Shown: positions 25,778-34,531 of the stretch, in pieces
Layout: every line of letters starts with the position of its first letter
Position numbering within the stretch: position 1 is the stretch's first letter
Source: Chloroflexota bacterium
GTDB lineage: Bacteria; Chloroflexota; Dormibacteria; Dormibacterales; Dormibacteraceae
DNA length: 58,468 nt
Reading direction: 5' to 3'
Assembly (NCBI GenBank): GCA_005883575.1
Contig: VBFH01000037.1
Location: forward strand, 1 to 58,468
Program-made: the position numbers and the translations under genes
Notes under the pieces: model-generated
Databases searched by the model: none
Seen by the model: the letters and a program-made list of their open reading frames with translations, nothing else
What the model was told of the DNA's origin: nothing

Positions 25778-26917
25778 ATGGGCGTAAGGCTGACGCGCGC
25801 GGCGATTGGATTGCTCACCATGATGTTGGTGGTCGCTCAGGCCATTCCCGCAGAGGCGGGGGTATTTCGGGGAGCGTTCCTGCAGGCCAATCTCGTTTCC
25901 AACATTCAAGGGTTGGCGCTTGTCACCGACCCAAACCTGAAGAACCCGTGGGGACTCTCCGCGAGCTCGTCGAGCCCGATCTGGGTTTCCGACAACGGCG
26001 CGAGCGTGTCGACGCTGTACACAGGGGCGGGCACGAAGCTCGGTCTGACGGTCGCGATACCCGCGCCGGGCGATGCGCTGACAGGACCCTTTACCGGGAC
26101 GCCGACCGGGACGGTGTTCAACGGCACCGGCGACTTCGCCGTGAGCAGCGGCGGCGTCAGTGGCCCCGCCAGGTTCCTGTTCGCGACCGAGGACGGCACG
26201 ATTCTCGGATGGAACCCAACCGTCAAGCCGGCGACCGCGGTCATCGCGGCCGACCGATCGACCGCCGTCGACGGGGCCGGAGACGTCGGCGCCGTGTACA
26301 AGGGCCTGACCAATGGGTCCGTCGCCACGATGACCGGCACCGCGAACTATCTGTACGCGACCAACTTCAGGTTCGGCACTGTCGACGTCTTCGACACCCA
26401 TTTCACACTGCAGAACTTGGGGGCGGGCGCTTTTACGGACGGCTCTCTGCCGTCGGGTTTTGCGCCTTTCGGCATCCAGAACATCGGCGGCCTGATCTAC
26501 GTCACCTACGCCAAGCAGGACCCGACCAAGCACGACGACGTCTCAGGAGTCGGCAACGGATTCGTCGACATCTACAGGACGGACGGGACGTTCGTGCGCC
26601 GATTCGCATCGGGTGGGACCCTCAACTCGCCGTGGGGACTTGCCCAAGCGCCATCCACGTTTGGCGCGTTCCACAACGCGATCCTGGTCGGCAACTTCGG
26701 CGACGGTCTGATCAACGGCTACACCATCGAGGGGCGTTTTCGCGGCCAGCTGAAGAGGGATAGCAACGAGCCCGTCCAGAACGACGGCCTCTGGGCCCTG
26801 CGCTTCGGCAACGGCGGCAGCGGCGGTCTGACGAGCGAGCTTTTCTTTACGGCCGGTTTAGACGATGAGGTGAACGGCCTGTTCGGCAAGATCACGGCAG
26901 CCCCGGACTCGGACTAG
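25778..26917 (+). CDS. TIGR03118 family exported protein
   Basis: Secreted protein of 379 residues. GGGAGG lies 7 nt before ATG 25778. A signal peptide (about 1-27, ending AEAG) precedes the family hallmark FLQANLVSNIQG, TDPNLKNPWGLS and PIWVSDNG, then GTPTGTVFN, LFATEDGTILGWNP and LNSPWGLAQAP. The repeated blade-like pattern suggests a beta-propeller. TIGR03118 proteins occur in environmental bacteria and have no known function. A terminator hairpin follows. Confidence 0.88.
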   Translation: MGVRLTRAAIGLLTMMLVVAQAIPAEAGVFRGAFLQANLVSNIQGLALVTDPNLKNPWGLSASSSSPIWVSDNGASVSTLYTGAGTKLGLTVAIPAPGDALTGPFTGTPTGTVFNGTGDFAVSSGGVSGPARFLFATEDGTILGWNPTVKPATAVIAADRSTAVDGAGDVGAVYKGLTNGSVATMTGTANYLYATNFRFGTVDVFDTHFTLQNLGAGAFTDGSLPSGFAPFGIQNIGGLIYVTYAKQDPTKHDDVSGVGNGFVDIYRTDGTFVRRFASGGTLNSPWGLAQAPSTFGAFHNAILVGNFGDGLINGYTIEGRFRGQLKRDSNEPVQNDGLWALRFGNGGSGGLTSELFFTAGLDDEVNGLFGKITAAPDSD

Positions 26918-26935
26918 CACCAGCGAACCGGCACG

Positions 26936-26963
26936 GAGGGCGGCTGCATGGACGGCCGCCCTC
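26936..26963 (+). terminator. hairpin terminator after TIGR03118 gene
   Basis: GAGGGCGGC pairs with GCCGCCCTC around a 10-nt loop, 19 nt after the stop codon, and is followed by TTCGGCTCTT. It fits an intrinsic terminator with a weak T tract. Confidence 0.6.
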
Positions 26964-27086
26964 TTCGGCTCTTACGTCGAATTTCGCGCCGAAAGCGGGC
27001 CAAGCATGCGCATCGATGTCGGGCGAATCCAATCGGTCGACTCGCGCGTCTGGGCGTGAAACGTGCGGAATCGCGCGCGTTGAAGG

Positions 27087-27160
27087 TGGAGCGGGCGATG
27101 GGAATCGAACCCACGTAACCAGCTTGGAAGGCTGGCGCACTACCATTGTGCTACGCCCGC
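27087..27160 (-). tRNA. tRNA-Gly (TCC)
   Basis: A 74-nt cloverleaf. Acceptor GCGGGCG/CGCCCGC; anticodon stem CCAGC/GCTGG with loop CTTCCAA, anticodon TCC; T arm GGGTTCGATTCCC; CCA encoded. Third in a leftward cluster Val-Glu-Gly. Confidence 0.97.
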
Positions 27161-27163
27161 TTG

Positions 27164-27240
27164 TGGTGGCCCGTAGGGGCTTCGAACCCCTGATCTCCGG
27201 CTTGAAAGGCCGGCGTCCTAGTCCACTAGACGAACGGGCC
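27164..27240 (-). tRNA. tRNA-Glu (TTC)
   Basis: A 77-nt cloverleaf. Acceptor GGCCCGT/ACGGGCC, discriminator A, CCA encoded. The anticodon stem CCGGC/GCCGG encloses CTTTCAA, anticodon TTC; T arm GGGGTTCGAAGCCCC. Three nt separate it from tRNA-Gly. Confidence 0.97.
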
Positions 27241-27369
27241 GCGCGCACCGATTCTGCCCGAAAGCGTTGGCAATTCGCCGAGGTCCGGAGTCGTGCGCCC
27301 TGCGCGCGCCCGGCGACGAACGAACGCCGAGCAAGTGATTATTGCCGACACTTCGCTTTACGAATCCGG

Positions 27370-27445
27370 TGGTGGGCGGCGAGGGTTTCGAACCCCCGAC
27401 CTCCAGCATGTCAAGCTGGCGCTCTCCCAGCTGAGCTAGCCGCCC
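27370..27445 (-). tRNA. tRNA-Val (GAC)
   Basis: A 76-nt cloverleaf. Acceptor GGGCGGC/GCCGCCC, discriminator A, CCA encoded. Anticodon stem CCAGC/GCTGG with loop TTGACAT, anticodon GAC. The 129 nt between this gene and tRNA-Glu show no other RNA or gene. Confidence 0.97.
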
Positions 27446-27487
27446 CCGTCGGGAGTCGGGCAGAGTGGACGACTTATTGTAGGAGTG

Positions 27488-29743
27488 ATGGCTCCATACA
27501 TCGGCCGGCGCATGCGCCGCGTCGAGGATGAGCGCCTGATCACGGGCCGAGGGCGCTTCGCCGGAGACATCAAGCTCGATGGCCTCGCCCACGTCGCTTT
27601 CTCAAGGTCCGTGCTGCCGCACGCGCGGATCCAGTCCATCGATACGTCCGCCGCTAGGTCAATGCCAGGGGTGCTCGAGGTGTGGACCGCCTCAGACCTG
27701 CCCGAGGTCGCCGAGGGCCTGAGCGATTGGGGACCCGAGGACATGGTCAAGCGGCCGCGACCGATTCTCAACCGCGAAGAGGTCAACTATGTCGGCGAGG
27801 CGTACGCGGTGGTCGTCGCCGAGTCCGCCTACGAGGCACAGGACGCAGCCGAAAACGTCAACGCCGACCTTGATCCGCTGCCCGGTGTCGGCGATGTCAT
27901 GGCAGCGACCTCTGACGGTGCACCGACCGTCCATGCGGGCACGGAAAGCAACGTCTCACGTCGCAAGACGACGGCGTACGGCGAAATCAAGGCCGCCTTT
28001 GGCCCGGACAGCGTCACGGCGAAGATCCACCTGACCACGGCCCGCGTGGCAGGCGCGGCGATGGAGCCGCGCGCCGTGACCGCCGGACCAGACCCCGAAA
28101 CAGGCGGGCTCAAGGTCTGGACCTCGACCCAGAACATATTCGACGTGCGGGAGGCGATCGCCGGCGCGCTCGGCCTCGAGGAGGAGTCCGTGCGCGTCGT
28201 CGCCGAGGACGTCGGTGGTGGATTCGGCGCCAAGGGCAGCGTGTTTCCAGAAGAGGTGCTGACCGCGGTTGTCGCTTGGCGCCTGAAGCGACCGGCTCAG
28301 TGGATCGCGTCCCGCAGCGAGGACGGCGCCACGACCGCGCAGGGTCACGGCTCGGTGATCGAGGTCGAGATCGCGTCCGGCCGCGACGGCAAGCTTCGCG
28401 GACTGCGCGGACGCCTCTTGCACGACCTGGGTGCGTACTCCGGGAGCGGCGCCGGCCAGCCCGACATCATCGTCTCGCACATGCTGTCGGCCTACGTCGT
28501 GCCGGCGATGAGCATCGAGTCACAGCTCGTGTTCACAAACACAGTGCCGACCGGGTTCATTCGTGGCGGCGGGCGGCCGCTCGGCAACTACACCATCGAG
28601 CGAGCAATGGATCAGCTCGCCCGCGCGCTGGACATCTCCCCGATCGAGCTGCGGCGACGCAACCTTGTCCAGCCTGAACAGATCCCCTTCACGACCGGGT
28701 ATCCGGGCGGGCGCCGCGGGCTGGTCTACGACAGCGGTGACTACCCGCGGCTGCTGGACCTCACGCTCGAGAAGCTGGGCCCGGTGCCGGAGAACACGGA
28801 CGACGGGCGGCTGGTCGGACTTGGAGTCGCGTGCTGTGTCGAGTCGACCGGATTCGGTGGTGGCGAGCCCGCCAAGCTCCGGATCAACAAAGACGGATCG
28901 GCCGAGCTGTTCGTCGGCTCCACCCCGCAAGGGCAAGGCCATCAGACGATGGCCGCGCAGGTGGCTGCCGACCGGCTGGGTTGGCCTTTCGAGAGGATCC
29001 GCGTCACCGCCGCGGACACCAAGCACGTGCCGCCGGCGGCGCTGACCGCCGGCAGCCGCAGCGCCGTCCAGGTCGGCAACGCGACCGCCAAGGCCGCGAC
29101 CGCGCTGCGCAGGCGACTTCTCGAGCGCGCCGGCGATGTGCTCGAGGCGGACGTGGCGGACCTCGTGATCGAGGACGGGAACATCGCCGTTCGAGGCGCG
29201 CCCTCGAAGAGCGTCCCGGTCACCCAGGTCGTTCCCGCGGAAGGCCTGGAGGTACTCGAGAGCTTCGACCCCAAACGGCCCCTCGCATACTCGAGCGGCT
29301 GCCATGCCGCCGTGGTCGCTGTCGACCCCGAGACCGGCCAGGTCGAGATCCTCCTCTATGTCATCGGACACGACACCGGGAAGGCGATCAACGAGCTGAT
29401 CGTCGAGGGCCAGATGCACGGCGGCTATGCCCATGGCGTCGGCTACGCGCTTTATGAGGCGGCGATGTACGACCCCGATGGGAATTACCGGACGGCAAGC
29501 TTCCTCGACTACTCGATCGTGAGCACCGGCGAGGTCGCGGCCGTGCCCCTCCTGGTCCATATCGAGACTCCAACCGACGCCAATCCCGAAGGGTTCAAGG
29601 GCGCGGGCGAGAGCGGCACCATCCCCGCCCCGGCTGCGATTTCCAGCGCGGTCGAGCACGCATTGCGCAAACGCAAGGCGGACGCGGTGGTCGACCGCCT
29701 TCCGATCACGTCCGACCGGATCGTCGAAATCCTGGGCGCATAA
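27488..29743 (+). CDS. molybdenum hydroxylase large subunit (xanthine dehydrogenase/CoxL family)
   Basis: Molybdopterin-cytosine-dinucleotide-binding subunit of 751 residues from ATG 27488 (AGGAG just upstream). Domains are Ald_Xan_dh_C (about 18-130) and the large MoCoBD region. Motifs are EDVGGGFGAKG, GFIRGGGRPLGNYTIERAMD (split in words: Arg-Gly-Gly-Gly-Arg-Pro), GSTPQGQGHQTMAAQ and the catalytic Glu in FKGAGESGT. The AYRCSFR active-site loop of true CO dehydrogenases is not present, so CO oxidation is unlikely; an aldehyde, purine or other heterocycle is expected. No FAD or Fe-S subunit genes lie next to it. Confidence 0.9.
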   Translation: MAPYIGRRMRRVEDERLITGRGRFAGDIKLDGLAHVAFSRSVLPHARIQSIDTSAARSMPGVLEVWTASDLPEVAEGLSDWGPEDMVKRPRPILNREEVNYVGEAYAVVVAESAYEAQDAAENVNADLDPLPGVGDVMAATSDGAPTVHAGTESNVSRRKTTAYGEIKAAFGPDSVTAKIHLTTARVAGAAMEPRAVTAGPDPETGGLKVWTSTQNIFDVREAIAGALGLEEESVRVVAEDVGGGFGAKGSVFPEEVLTAVVAWRLKRPAQWIASRSEDGATTAQGHGSVIEVEIASGRDGKLRGLRGRLLHDLGAYSGSGAGQPDIIVSHMLSAYVVPAMSIESQLVFTNTVPTGFIRGGGRPLGNYTIERAMDQLARALDISPIELRRRNLVQPEQIPFTTGYPGGRRGLVYDSGDYPRLLDLTLEKLGPVPENTDDGRLVGLGVACCVESTGFGGGEPAKLRINKDGSAELFVGSTPQGQGHQTMAAQVAADRLGWPFERIRVTAADTKHVPPAALTAGSRSAVQVGNATAKAATALRRRLLERAGDVLEADVADLVIEDGNIAVRGAPSKSVPVTQVVPAEGLEVLESFDPKRPLAYSSGCHAAVVAVDPETGQVEILLYVIGHDTGKAINELIVEGQMHGGYAHGVGYALYEAAMYDPDGNYRTASFLDYSIVSTGEVAAVPLLVHIETPTDANPEGFKGAGESGTIPAPAAISSAVEHALRKRKADAVVDRLPITSDRIVEILGA

Positions 29744-29769
29744 CACTGTCGACCAACCCGCGCGCGACG

Positions 29770-30978
29770 GTGCCTCCCATCAATTCGGGAGGCGTCAACT
29801 GGCGGCGCAACCTGGCCGCGCTGTGGTTCGCCGAGTTCATGGCGATCTTCGGTTTCAGCTTCGCGTTTCCCTTTCTCTCCATCTTTCTGTCCAAGGACCT
29901 GGGAGTGCAGCCGGGACGCGACCTCGATCTGTGGACCGCGGCGTCGGCGAGCGCGTCTGGGCTTTCGATGGCGATCGCGAGCCCAATATGGGGCGTGCTC
30001 GGAGACCGGTTCGGGCGCAAGCCCATGCTGCTGCGCTCGATGCTGGGCGGCGCGATCACGGTGGGGCTGATCTACTTCGCGCAGAACCCCGCCGAGCTTC
30101 TCGTGCTCCGCTTCCTCCAGGGCGCGACCAGCGGGACGGTCGCGGCAGCCACCGCCCTCGTCGCGGCAGAGACGCCGCGCTCGCGCGTGGGTTGGGCGCT
30201 GGGCGTGGTCACGTCGGCGGTCGCGTTGGGCAGCGCCATCGGGCCTGTGATCGGCGGGTTGGCCGGCGTCGTCTTCGGACTCAGGCTCGTTTTTCTCGGC
30301 GGTGGGTTTCTCCTGCTCGCCTCGCTGGTCCCCGTGCTCTTGATCGTGCGCGAAAGCCCGATGGTGCCGCAGACCGGCCCGCGGCTAAGCACGCTCGCGC
30401 TGATCACCGGGCAGCCAGGTCTGCGGCGGGCGCTCGGCGTGTTGATCGGAGCTCAGGGACTGGTCAGCGTCTGCAACTCGGCTACCCAGCAGCTTGTCGT
30501 GCTGCGATTGCTGGCGATGGTCTCGAGCGGGGTCTCGGCGGTGAGCGGAATCGGGTTCGGGCTGGCCGGCGTCGCCAGCAGCGCCGCGGCAGTGGGGTAC
30601 ACGCGCCTGACGCGGCGCCTCGGCTACGTGCGCACGGCGGCGGCGGCGGCGGCAATGATGGCGCTGGCGGTGGCCCTGGTCGGCGTCGCGCCGTGGGCGT
30701 CTGTGGTCGTGATCGCTGTGGGCCTGAACGGGTTGTTCAGCGGAGTGGTGATTCCCGCGACCGCGAGCATGATCGGCCTCGAGACGCCGCACGACGCGCA
30801 GAGCACCGTGTTCGGGTTCAACGCGAGCTCGGTCGCGTTCGGATTCTTTCTGGGACCGCTGATCGGAGGCGGGGTCGCGGCCACCTCTAGCGTCGAGGCG
30901 GCGCTGTTCGTGACCTCGGGTCTGGCGGTCCTGCTCGCGGTCCTGCTTACCACCGGAGCGCGAGAGCCGGCGCGCTAA
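29770..30978 (+). CDS. MFS transporter (DHA1-like)
   Basis: Twelve-helix transporter of 402 residues, GTG start. The cytoplasmic loop motif GVLGDRFGRKPML after helix 2 is the MFS signature A, and LRFLQGATSGTVAA the helix 4 motif. The second half has a weaker copy (YTRLTRRLGYVRT). Its close relatives are multidrug efflux proteins of the MdtG type. It follows the molybdenum hydroxylase gene by 26 nt and may form an operon, so substrate exchange linked to that enzyme is possible. Confidence 0.9.
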   Translation: MPPINSGGVNWRRNLAALWFAEFMAIFGFSFAFPFLSIFLSKDLGVQPGRDLDLWTAASASASGLSMAIASPIWGVLGDRFGRKPMLLRSMLGGAITVGLIYFAQNPAELLVLRFLQGATSGTVAAATALVAAETPRSRVGWALGVVTSAVALGSAIGPVIGGLAGVVFGLRLVFLGGGFLLLASLVPVLLIVRESPMVPQTGPRLSTLALITGQPGLRRALGVLIGAQGLVSVCNSATQQLVVLRLLAMVSSGVSAVSGIGFGLAGVASSAAAVGYTRLTRRLGYVRTAAAAAAMMALAVALVGVAPWASVVVIAVGLNGLFSGVVIPATASMIGLETPHDAQSTVFGFNASSVAFGFFLGPLIGGGVAATSSVEAALFVTSGLAVLLAVLLTTGAREPAR

Positions 30979-30988
30979 CGCCTCGAGC

Positions 30989-31627
30989 TCACTCGGAAGG
31001 GCGAAAAGGCTTCAGGCGCTTGAGGTCGGCCTCGTCGATGCTCGCGAAGAGCGCCAGGTCGTCGCTGCGCTCCAGAAACCGCCGCGGAAGGATCACCTCG
31101 TCCCTGAACCACCCCTCAGGCTGCAGCACGACACCGACCAGCTGATCCCCGTCGAACAGCACGTCCTTGACGGTGCCGAGCTTCCGGCCAGTATTGCGGA
31201 GCATCACGTTCTCCCCGCCGTCGATCTCCAGCTCGTCAGCCCGCTTGTTGGCGAACTGCTCCAACCAGCGGGGCAGCTCAGGGCTCGCAAGCAATGGGCC
31301 TGCCGTGTCGCTGAGAACCTCGGTCGTGGTTTCGCTCTTCTCGCGGTAGCCGAGGTACGGCGGAAGCAGGCGCACGTCCGCGGCGCTTAGGCTCAGCTCG
31401 ATCCGGTCGCTCGTTGCGGACTTGACCGCGTCCTTGGGCACGATGAACTCATCGTTCACCAGCCATGATCGAGGCGCGAACCCATGACCCGAGAACGACG
31501 TGTTCTCTTTGACCACGAGCGCCCTCAGTCTGTAGTCAGGTCCGACCAGAACATGGACAAGCTCGCCAACGTCCCGGCCATCGCTCGAGCGGACCTCCGC
31601 ACCGAGATGAAAGGTCTCGTCACTCAT
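30989..31627 (-). CDS. PRC-barrel domain protein
   Basis: Soluble protein of 212 residues with two PRC-barrel-like domains. The first (about 5-75) begins FHLGAEVRSSDGRDVGELVHVLV. The second (about 135-200) has ENVMLRNTGRKLGTVKDVLFDGDQLVGVVLQ (quoted in part; core GRKLGTVKDVLF). PRC barrels occur in RimM and photosynthetic reaction centre H subunits and as stand-alone stress-related proteins. ATG start. Function unknown. Confidence 0.85.
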   Translation of the reverse strand: MSDETFHLGAEVRSSDGRDVGELVHVLVGPDYRLRALVVKENTSFSGHGFAPRSWLVNDEFIVPKDAVKSATSDRIELSLSAADVRLLPPYLGYREKSETTTEVLSDTAGPLLASPELPRWLEQFANKRADELEIDGGENVMLRNTGRKLGTVKDVLFDGDQLVGVVLQPEGWFRDEVILPRRFLERSDDLALFASIDEADLKRLKPFRPSE

Positions 31628-31687
31628 CCCTCGCTAGCGTAGCGGCGTCGTGAGCACGCGATCCTCTAATGTGGATCGTCGCCCGCG

Positions 31688-32170
31688 ATGGAAAACAGAA
31701 CAACGCCTCCGCCGACCGTGATCGATCCGAGCAAGAAATACTCCGTCACCGTGCATACCTCGCGCGGTGACTTCGTGGTCACCCTCGTCGATCCAAACGT
31801 CGCTCCGCAGACGGTCAACAACTTCGTCTATCTCTCCCAACACCACTTCTATGACGGCCTGACGTTTCACCGCGTCGTGCCGGGATTCGTCGTCCAGGGC
31901 GGCGACCCACTGGGCAACGGAACCGGCGGTCCGGCCTACAAGCTGCCCGACGAATCCAACCCCTCGAAGTGGCCTCGCGGCACGCTCGGCATGGCCTCGA
32001 GCGCGGCGGGTGTCAGCGGCTCCCAGTTCTTCATCACCCTGGGAGATGCGTCCTTCCTCGCCAGCAACGGCGTGTACAACCACTTCGGCCAGGTCACCTC
32101 GGGCATGGACATCATCGACAAGATCCAGGTCGGCGACACGATCGCATCCCTCGACGTCAGCGCCTCGTGA
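31688..32170 (+). CDS. cyclophilin-type peptidyl-prolyl isomerase
   Basis: PPIase of 160 residues without signal peptide. Cyclophilin motifs include FHRVVPGFVVQGGDP (catalytic Arg, Phe, Gln), GTLGMASS, GSQFFITLGD and HFGQV. It isomerises X-Pro bonds. Its TGA overlaps the GTG of the FKBP lipoprotein gene (GTGA), so the two PPIase genes of different folds are co-translated, one cytoplasmic and one exported. Confidence 0.95.
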   Translation: MENRTTPPPTVIDPSKKYSVTVHTSRGDFVVTLVDPNVAPQTVNNFVYLSQHHFYDGLTFHRVVPGFVVQGGDPLGNGTGGPAYKLPDESNPSKWPRGTLGMASSAAGVSGSQFFITLGDASFLASNGVYNHFGQVTSGMDIIDKIQVGDTIASLDVSAS

Positions 32171-32763
32171 GGCGGACACTACTTGCCCTCATCGCACTGA
32201 CCGCCTTCGCGGCGGCGGCTTGCGGCTACTCGGACCCTTACGCCGGCTCGCCGCCGGTGGCCAACGAGAGCCCGAATCCTTCCGCGTCGCCAAGCGGGTC
32301 ACCTGGGGCTGACGACTGCAACGCCGGTGCCGCCTTACCCACCGTCACCTACCCGGACGGCCTGAAGGTCATCGACCTGAAGGTCGGGACCGGCGACTCC
32401 GCCAAGTCTGGCGAGAACGCCGAGGTTCAGTACACAGGCTGGTTGACGAACTGCAAGCAATTCGACTCGAGCCGAAGCACCGGCCGGACCTCGTTCACCT
32501 TCCAGATCGGCCAGTCGCAGGTGATCACGGGCTGGGACGAAGGCTTGCTCGGTATGAAGGTCGGCGGCAAGCGCAAGCTCATCATCCCTCCCGACCTCGC
32601 CTATGGCTCGCAGGGTCAGACCGACCAGACCACCGGCGCCAGCGTCATCCCGCCCAACGCCACCTTGATATTCGAGATCGAGCTGTTGAGCGTCAAGCCC
32701 GGACCGAGTCCCTCGCCTTCCCCCTCACCGTCGCCAAGCCCGTCGCCGTCTCCGTCTAAGTAA
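32167..32763 (+). CDS. FKBP-type peptidyl-prolyl isomerase lipoprotein
   Basis: Lipoprotein of 198 residues. The signal sequence ends AFAAAAC, with the lipidated Cys at 19. A Pro/Ser linker precedes the FKBP domain (about 60-175): VQYTGWLTNCKQFDSS, ITGWDEGLLGMKVGGKRKLIIPP (core VGGKRKLIIPPDLAYG) and IFEIELLSV. The C-terminus is a long (Pro-Ser)n tail ending SPSK. The GTG start is set by GTGA overlap with the cyclophilin. Likely assists folding of exported proteins outside the membrane. It converges with the cupredoxin gene and overlaps its end by 8 nt. Confidence 0.93.
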   Translation: MRRTLLALIALTAFAAAACGYSDPYAGSPPVANESPNPSASPSGSPGADDCNAGAALPTVTYPDGLKVIDLKVGTGDSAKSGENAEVQYTGWLTNCKQFDSSRSTGRTSFTFQIGQSQVITGWDEGLLGMKVGGKRKLIIPPDLAYGSQGQTDQTTGASVIPPNATLIFEIELLSVKPGPSPSPSPSPSPSPSPSPSK

Positions 32764-33115
32764 CAGTCAGCGTCCCTTTCATCCCCGAGGCCTCATGACC
32801 TTGCTGCGTGCAGAAGACCGTGTACGTCCCGGCCGCGATGTTGTCGACGGTGAAGATGCTCGAATCGCCTGCGGAGACGAGCTCGCTCACGGCAACACGG
32901 TTGTTGGAGCTGTCGCGGATCGCCAGGTCGTGCTGGGTGGTGCCCGAGTTCACGAGAAAGAAGACGACCTTGCCGTGCGCAACGCTGATGCTCGACGGAT
33001 CGAACTTGAACTCGGTCATCGTGACCTTGGTCGAACCGGCCGGCTGGCTCGGGCTGCTCCCACCGCATCCTGCCAACAGCGCTGCTGCGGCCAGACCAAT
33101 CGCCAGACCTCTCAT
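32756..33115 (-). CDS. cupredoxin (plastocyanin-like) lipoprotein
   Basis: Lipoprotein of 119 residues from ATG 33115. The lipobox LLAGC puts the lipidated Cys at 17. The cupredoxin fold has all four type-1 copper ligands in order: His62 (QHDLAI), Cys102, His107 and Met112 in CTQQGHEASGM. It overlaps the stop of oxidase subunit III (ATGA), so it is made together with the terminal oxidase. This points to an electron donor to the oxidase CuA centre, or a copper supplier, on the outer face of the membrane. Confidence 0.9.
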   Translation of the reverse strand: MRGLAIGLAAAALLAGCGGSSPSQPAGSTKVTMTEFKFDPSSISVAHGKVVFFLVNSGTTQHDLAIRDSSNNRVAVSELVSAGDSSIFTVDNIAAGTYTVFCTQQGHEASGMKGTLTVT

Positions 33116-33738
33116 TTGCCTGCGGTTATCCCCACATACAGAATCAGGAACAGGAAGACCCAGACGACGTCGACGAAGTGCCAATAGAGGGTAACCGCGG
33201 CCGGGCCCACATGATTCCGCGAAGAGAACTGGCCGCGGGCGGCCCGGTACAGGATCAGGATCAACAGGATCAAGCCGCCCAGCACGTGGGCGCCGTGGAA
33301 GCCGGTCATCGTGAAGAACGCGCTCGCGAACGTGTTGGCGGTGAGATTCAGGCCGCGGTTGAACGCGTTGATGAACTCGTAGAGCTGGCCAAGCTCGAAT
33401 ACCAGGCCAAGGATGATGGTCGCGATCTGAAGGATGAAAAACCGGCGACGGTTGTCATGCGCCAGTGCATCGAGCGCGAAATGGCAGGTCACCCCACTCG
33501 AGAGCAGAAACACCGTGTTGGCCGCCGGAACACCCAACCAGCTGACGTAGTACTCCGGCCGGCTGGCCGGCGGCGTAGGCGGCCATGTCGGATGCGAACC
33601 CACGAGGTAGAAGTAGGTCGCGAAGAGGCTTCCGAAGAACATCACCTCGGAGGCCAGGAAGATGTACATGCCCATCATCCCGGGCTTGATCGAGGGGTAC
33701 TGCGGCGTCGGCTCGCGCTGGAGGCTTGCGACCGCCAT
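33112..33738 (-). CDS. ctaE: cytochrome c oxidase subunit III
   Basis: Integral membrane subunit of 208 residues with five helices. Family motifs are KPGMMGMYIFLASEVMFFGS, with the conserved Glu in SEVMFF, AANTVFLLSSG, GFHGAHVLGGLI and HFVDVVWVFLF. The five-helix form is the usual bacterial version. The ATG overlaps the subunit IV stop by 1 nt (TGATG), and its stop overlaps the cupredoxin ATG. Part of an aa3-type oxidase whose subunits I and II are encoded divergently. Confidence 0.95.
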   Translation of the reverse strand: MAVASLQREPTPQYPSIKPGMMGMYIFLASEVMFFGSLFATYFYLVGSHPTWPPTPPASRPEYYVSWLGVPAANTVFLLSSGVTCHFALDALAHDNRRRFFILQIATIILGLVFELGQLYEFINAFNRGLNLTANTFASAFFTMTGFHGAHVLGGLILLILILYRAARGQFSSRNHVGPAAVTLYWHFVDVVWVFLFLILYVGITAGK

Positions 33739-34232
33739 CAGTGATGCACCTCGCCGTGGGACTGTGGGTTGTCAACGGGAAACATGCGAACGTCCTCGAC
33801 TAGGACCCAGCCCACCACGCCGTACAGAAAGATCAGGCCGCCAATGACGGCGAGGACCAGACGCGCGATGTTCGAAAAAGGAATTGCGGCCAGGGCCAGG
33901 AAGAGCGCCCCGACGCAGATGATGAACGGGTAGTTGCTGTTCGGAAAGAGGTGGATGCCGAGCTCGTGGGCGCGGGCCGCGTAGTCGATCGTCGCGTCCA
34001 GAGGCTCCACAGGAACCTCGAGGTCGAAGCGCGAGGCCATGGCCCGGCTTGGGTCGGCGTCACGCCAGACTTTGAAGGCCGCCGCGGCCATCACGCTCGA
34101 GGGCCATAGCTTGTAGCCGCAGTTGCGGCAGTGGTCGATGAAGCGGGCCGTCAGCAAGCCGCAGTGCGGGCACTCGACCGACAGGCTGGGATTGGTCACG
34201 TCGACGTAGCGAGGCTTTCGGGCTACGGCCAC
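33738..34232 (-). CDS. cytochrome c oxidase subunit IV-like protein with zinc ribbon
   Basis: Protein of about 164 residues from GTG 34232. No earlier start fits, because the upstream frame has no family character. The N-terminus has two CxxC motifs (VECPHCG and DHCRNCG), a zinc ribbon. A middle region ends RAHELGIHLFPNSNYPF, then two membrane helices (IICVGALFLALAAIPF; LVLAVIGGLIFLYGVVGW) and a C-terminal tail. The two-helix end resembles subunit IV/CtaF-type subunits of prokaryotic oxidases. The fused zinc ribbon is unusual. Overlaps subunit III by 1 nt. Confidence 0.65.
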   Translation of the reverse strand: MAVARKPRYVDVTNPSLSVECPHCGLLTARFIDHCRNCGYKLWPSSVMAAAAFKVWRDADPSRAMASRFDLEVPVEPLDATIDYAARAHELGIHLFPNSNYPFIICVGALFLALAAIPFSNIARLVLAVIGGLIFLYGVVGWVLVEDVRMFPVDNPQSHGEVHH

Positions 34233-34444
34233 AATCGGTTTGGATTCTATCTGTCCAGTGATGCTGCCTGCGCGGGTCGGCTGATCGGGGACGGCAGGTC
34301 CGAGATCGGGCCGCCGACAGAGGTGCGGTGGCGGTGCGAGCTGAGAGATCCGGCGATCCAGGCGGCCCAGATGCCAGGCGCGGCCGAGCGCTGCAACGAG
34401 CGCATTCGTCGATGCGCGAGTGAGTGGCGCATACCTGCTGGGGA

Positions 34445-34465
34445 CCCCATGCCGCAGGCATGGGG
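34445..34465. other. perfect hairpin ahead of coxB
   Basis: CCCCATGCC, loop GCA, GGCATGGGG: a perfect 9-bp stem 67 nt before the subunit II start. The 299-nt divergent region 34233-34531 otherwise shows no gene I can support. The hairpin could be an operator, a leader structure or a remnant repeat. Confidence 0.4.
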
Positions 34466-34531
34466 GCAGTGGGCCGCCTGGGCGCCGCATCTCCAGGTAG
34501 CACCGGCAGCGCACTTCTATACTTCCACCTC

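Noticed and set aside
26892-27248. Minus-strand frame containing SSGLGRRPFKPEIRGSKPLRA
   Set aside because: Well-known false peptide from translation of tRNA genes; the cloverleafs are clear.
27488-29743. Assignment as aerobic CO dehydrogenase CoxL
   Set aside because: The Cys-containing AYRCSFR active-site loop is absent and coxM/coxS are not adjacent.
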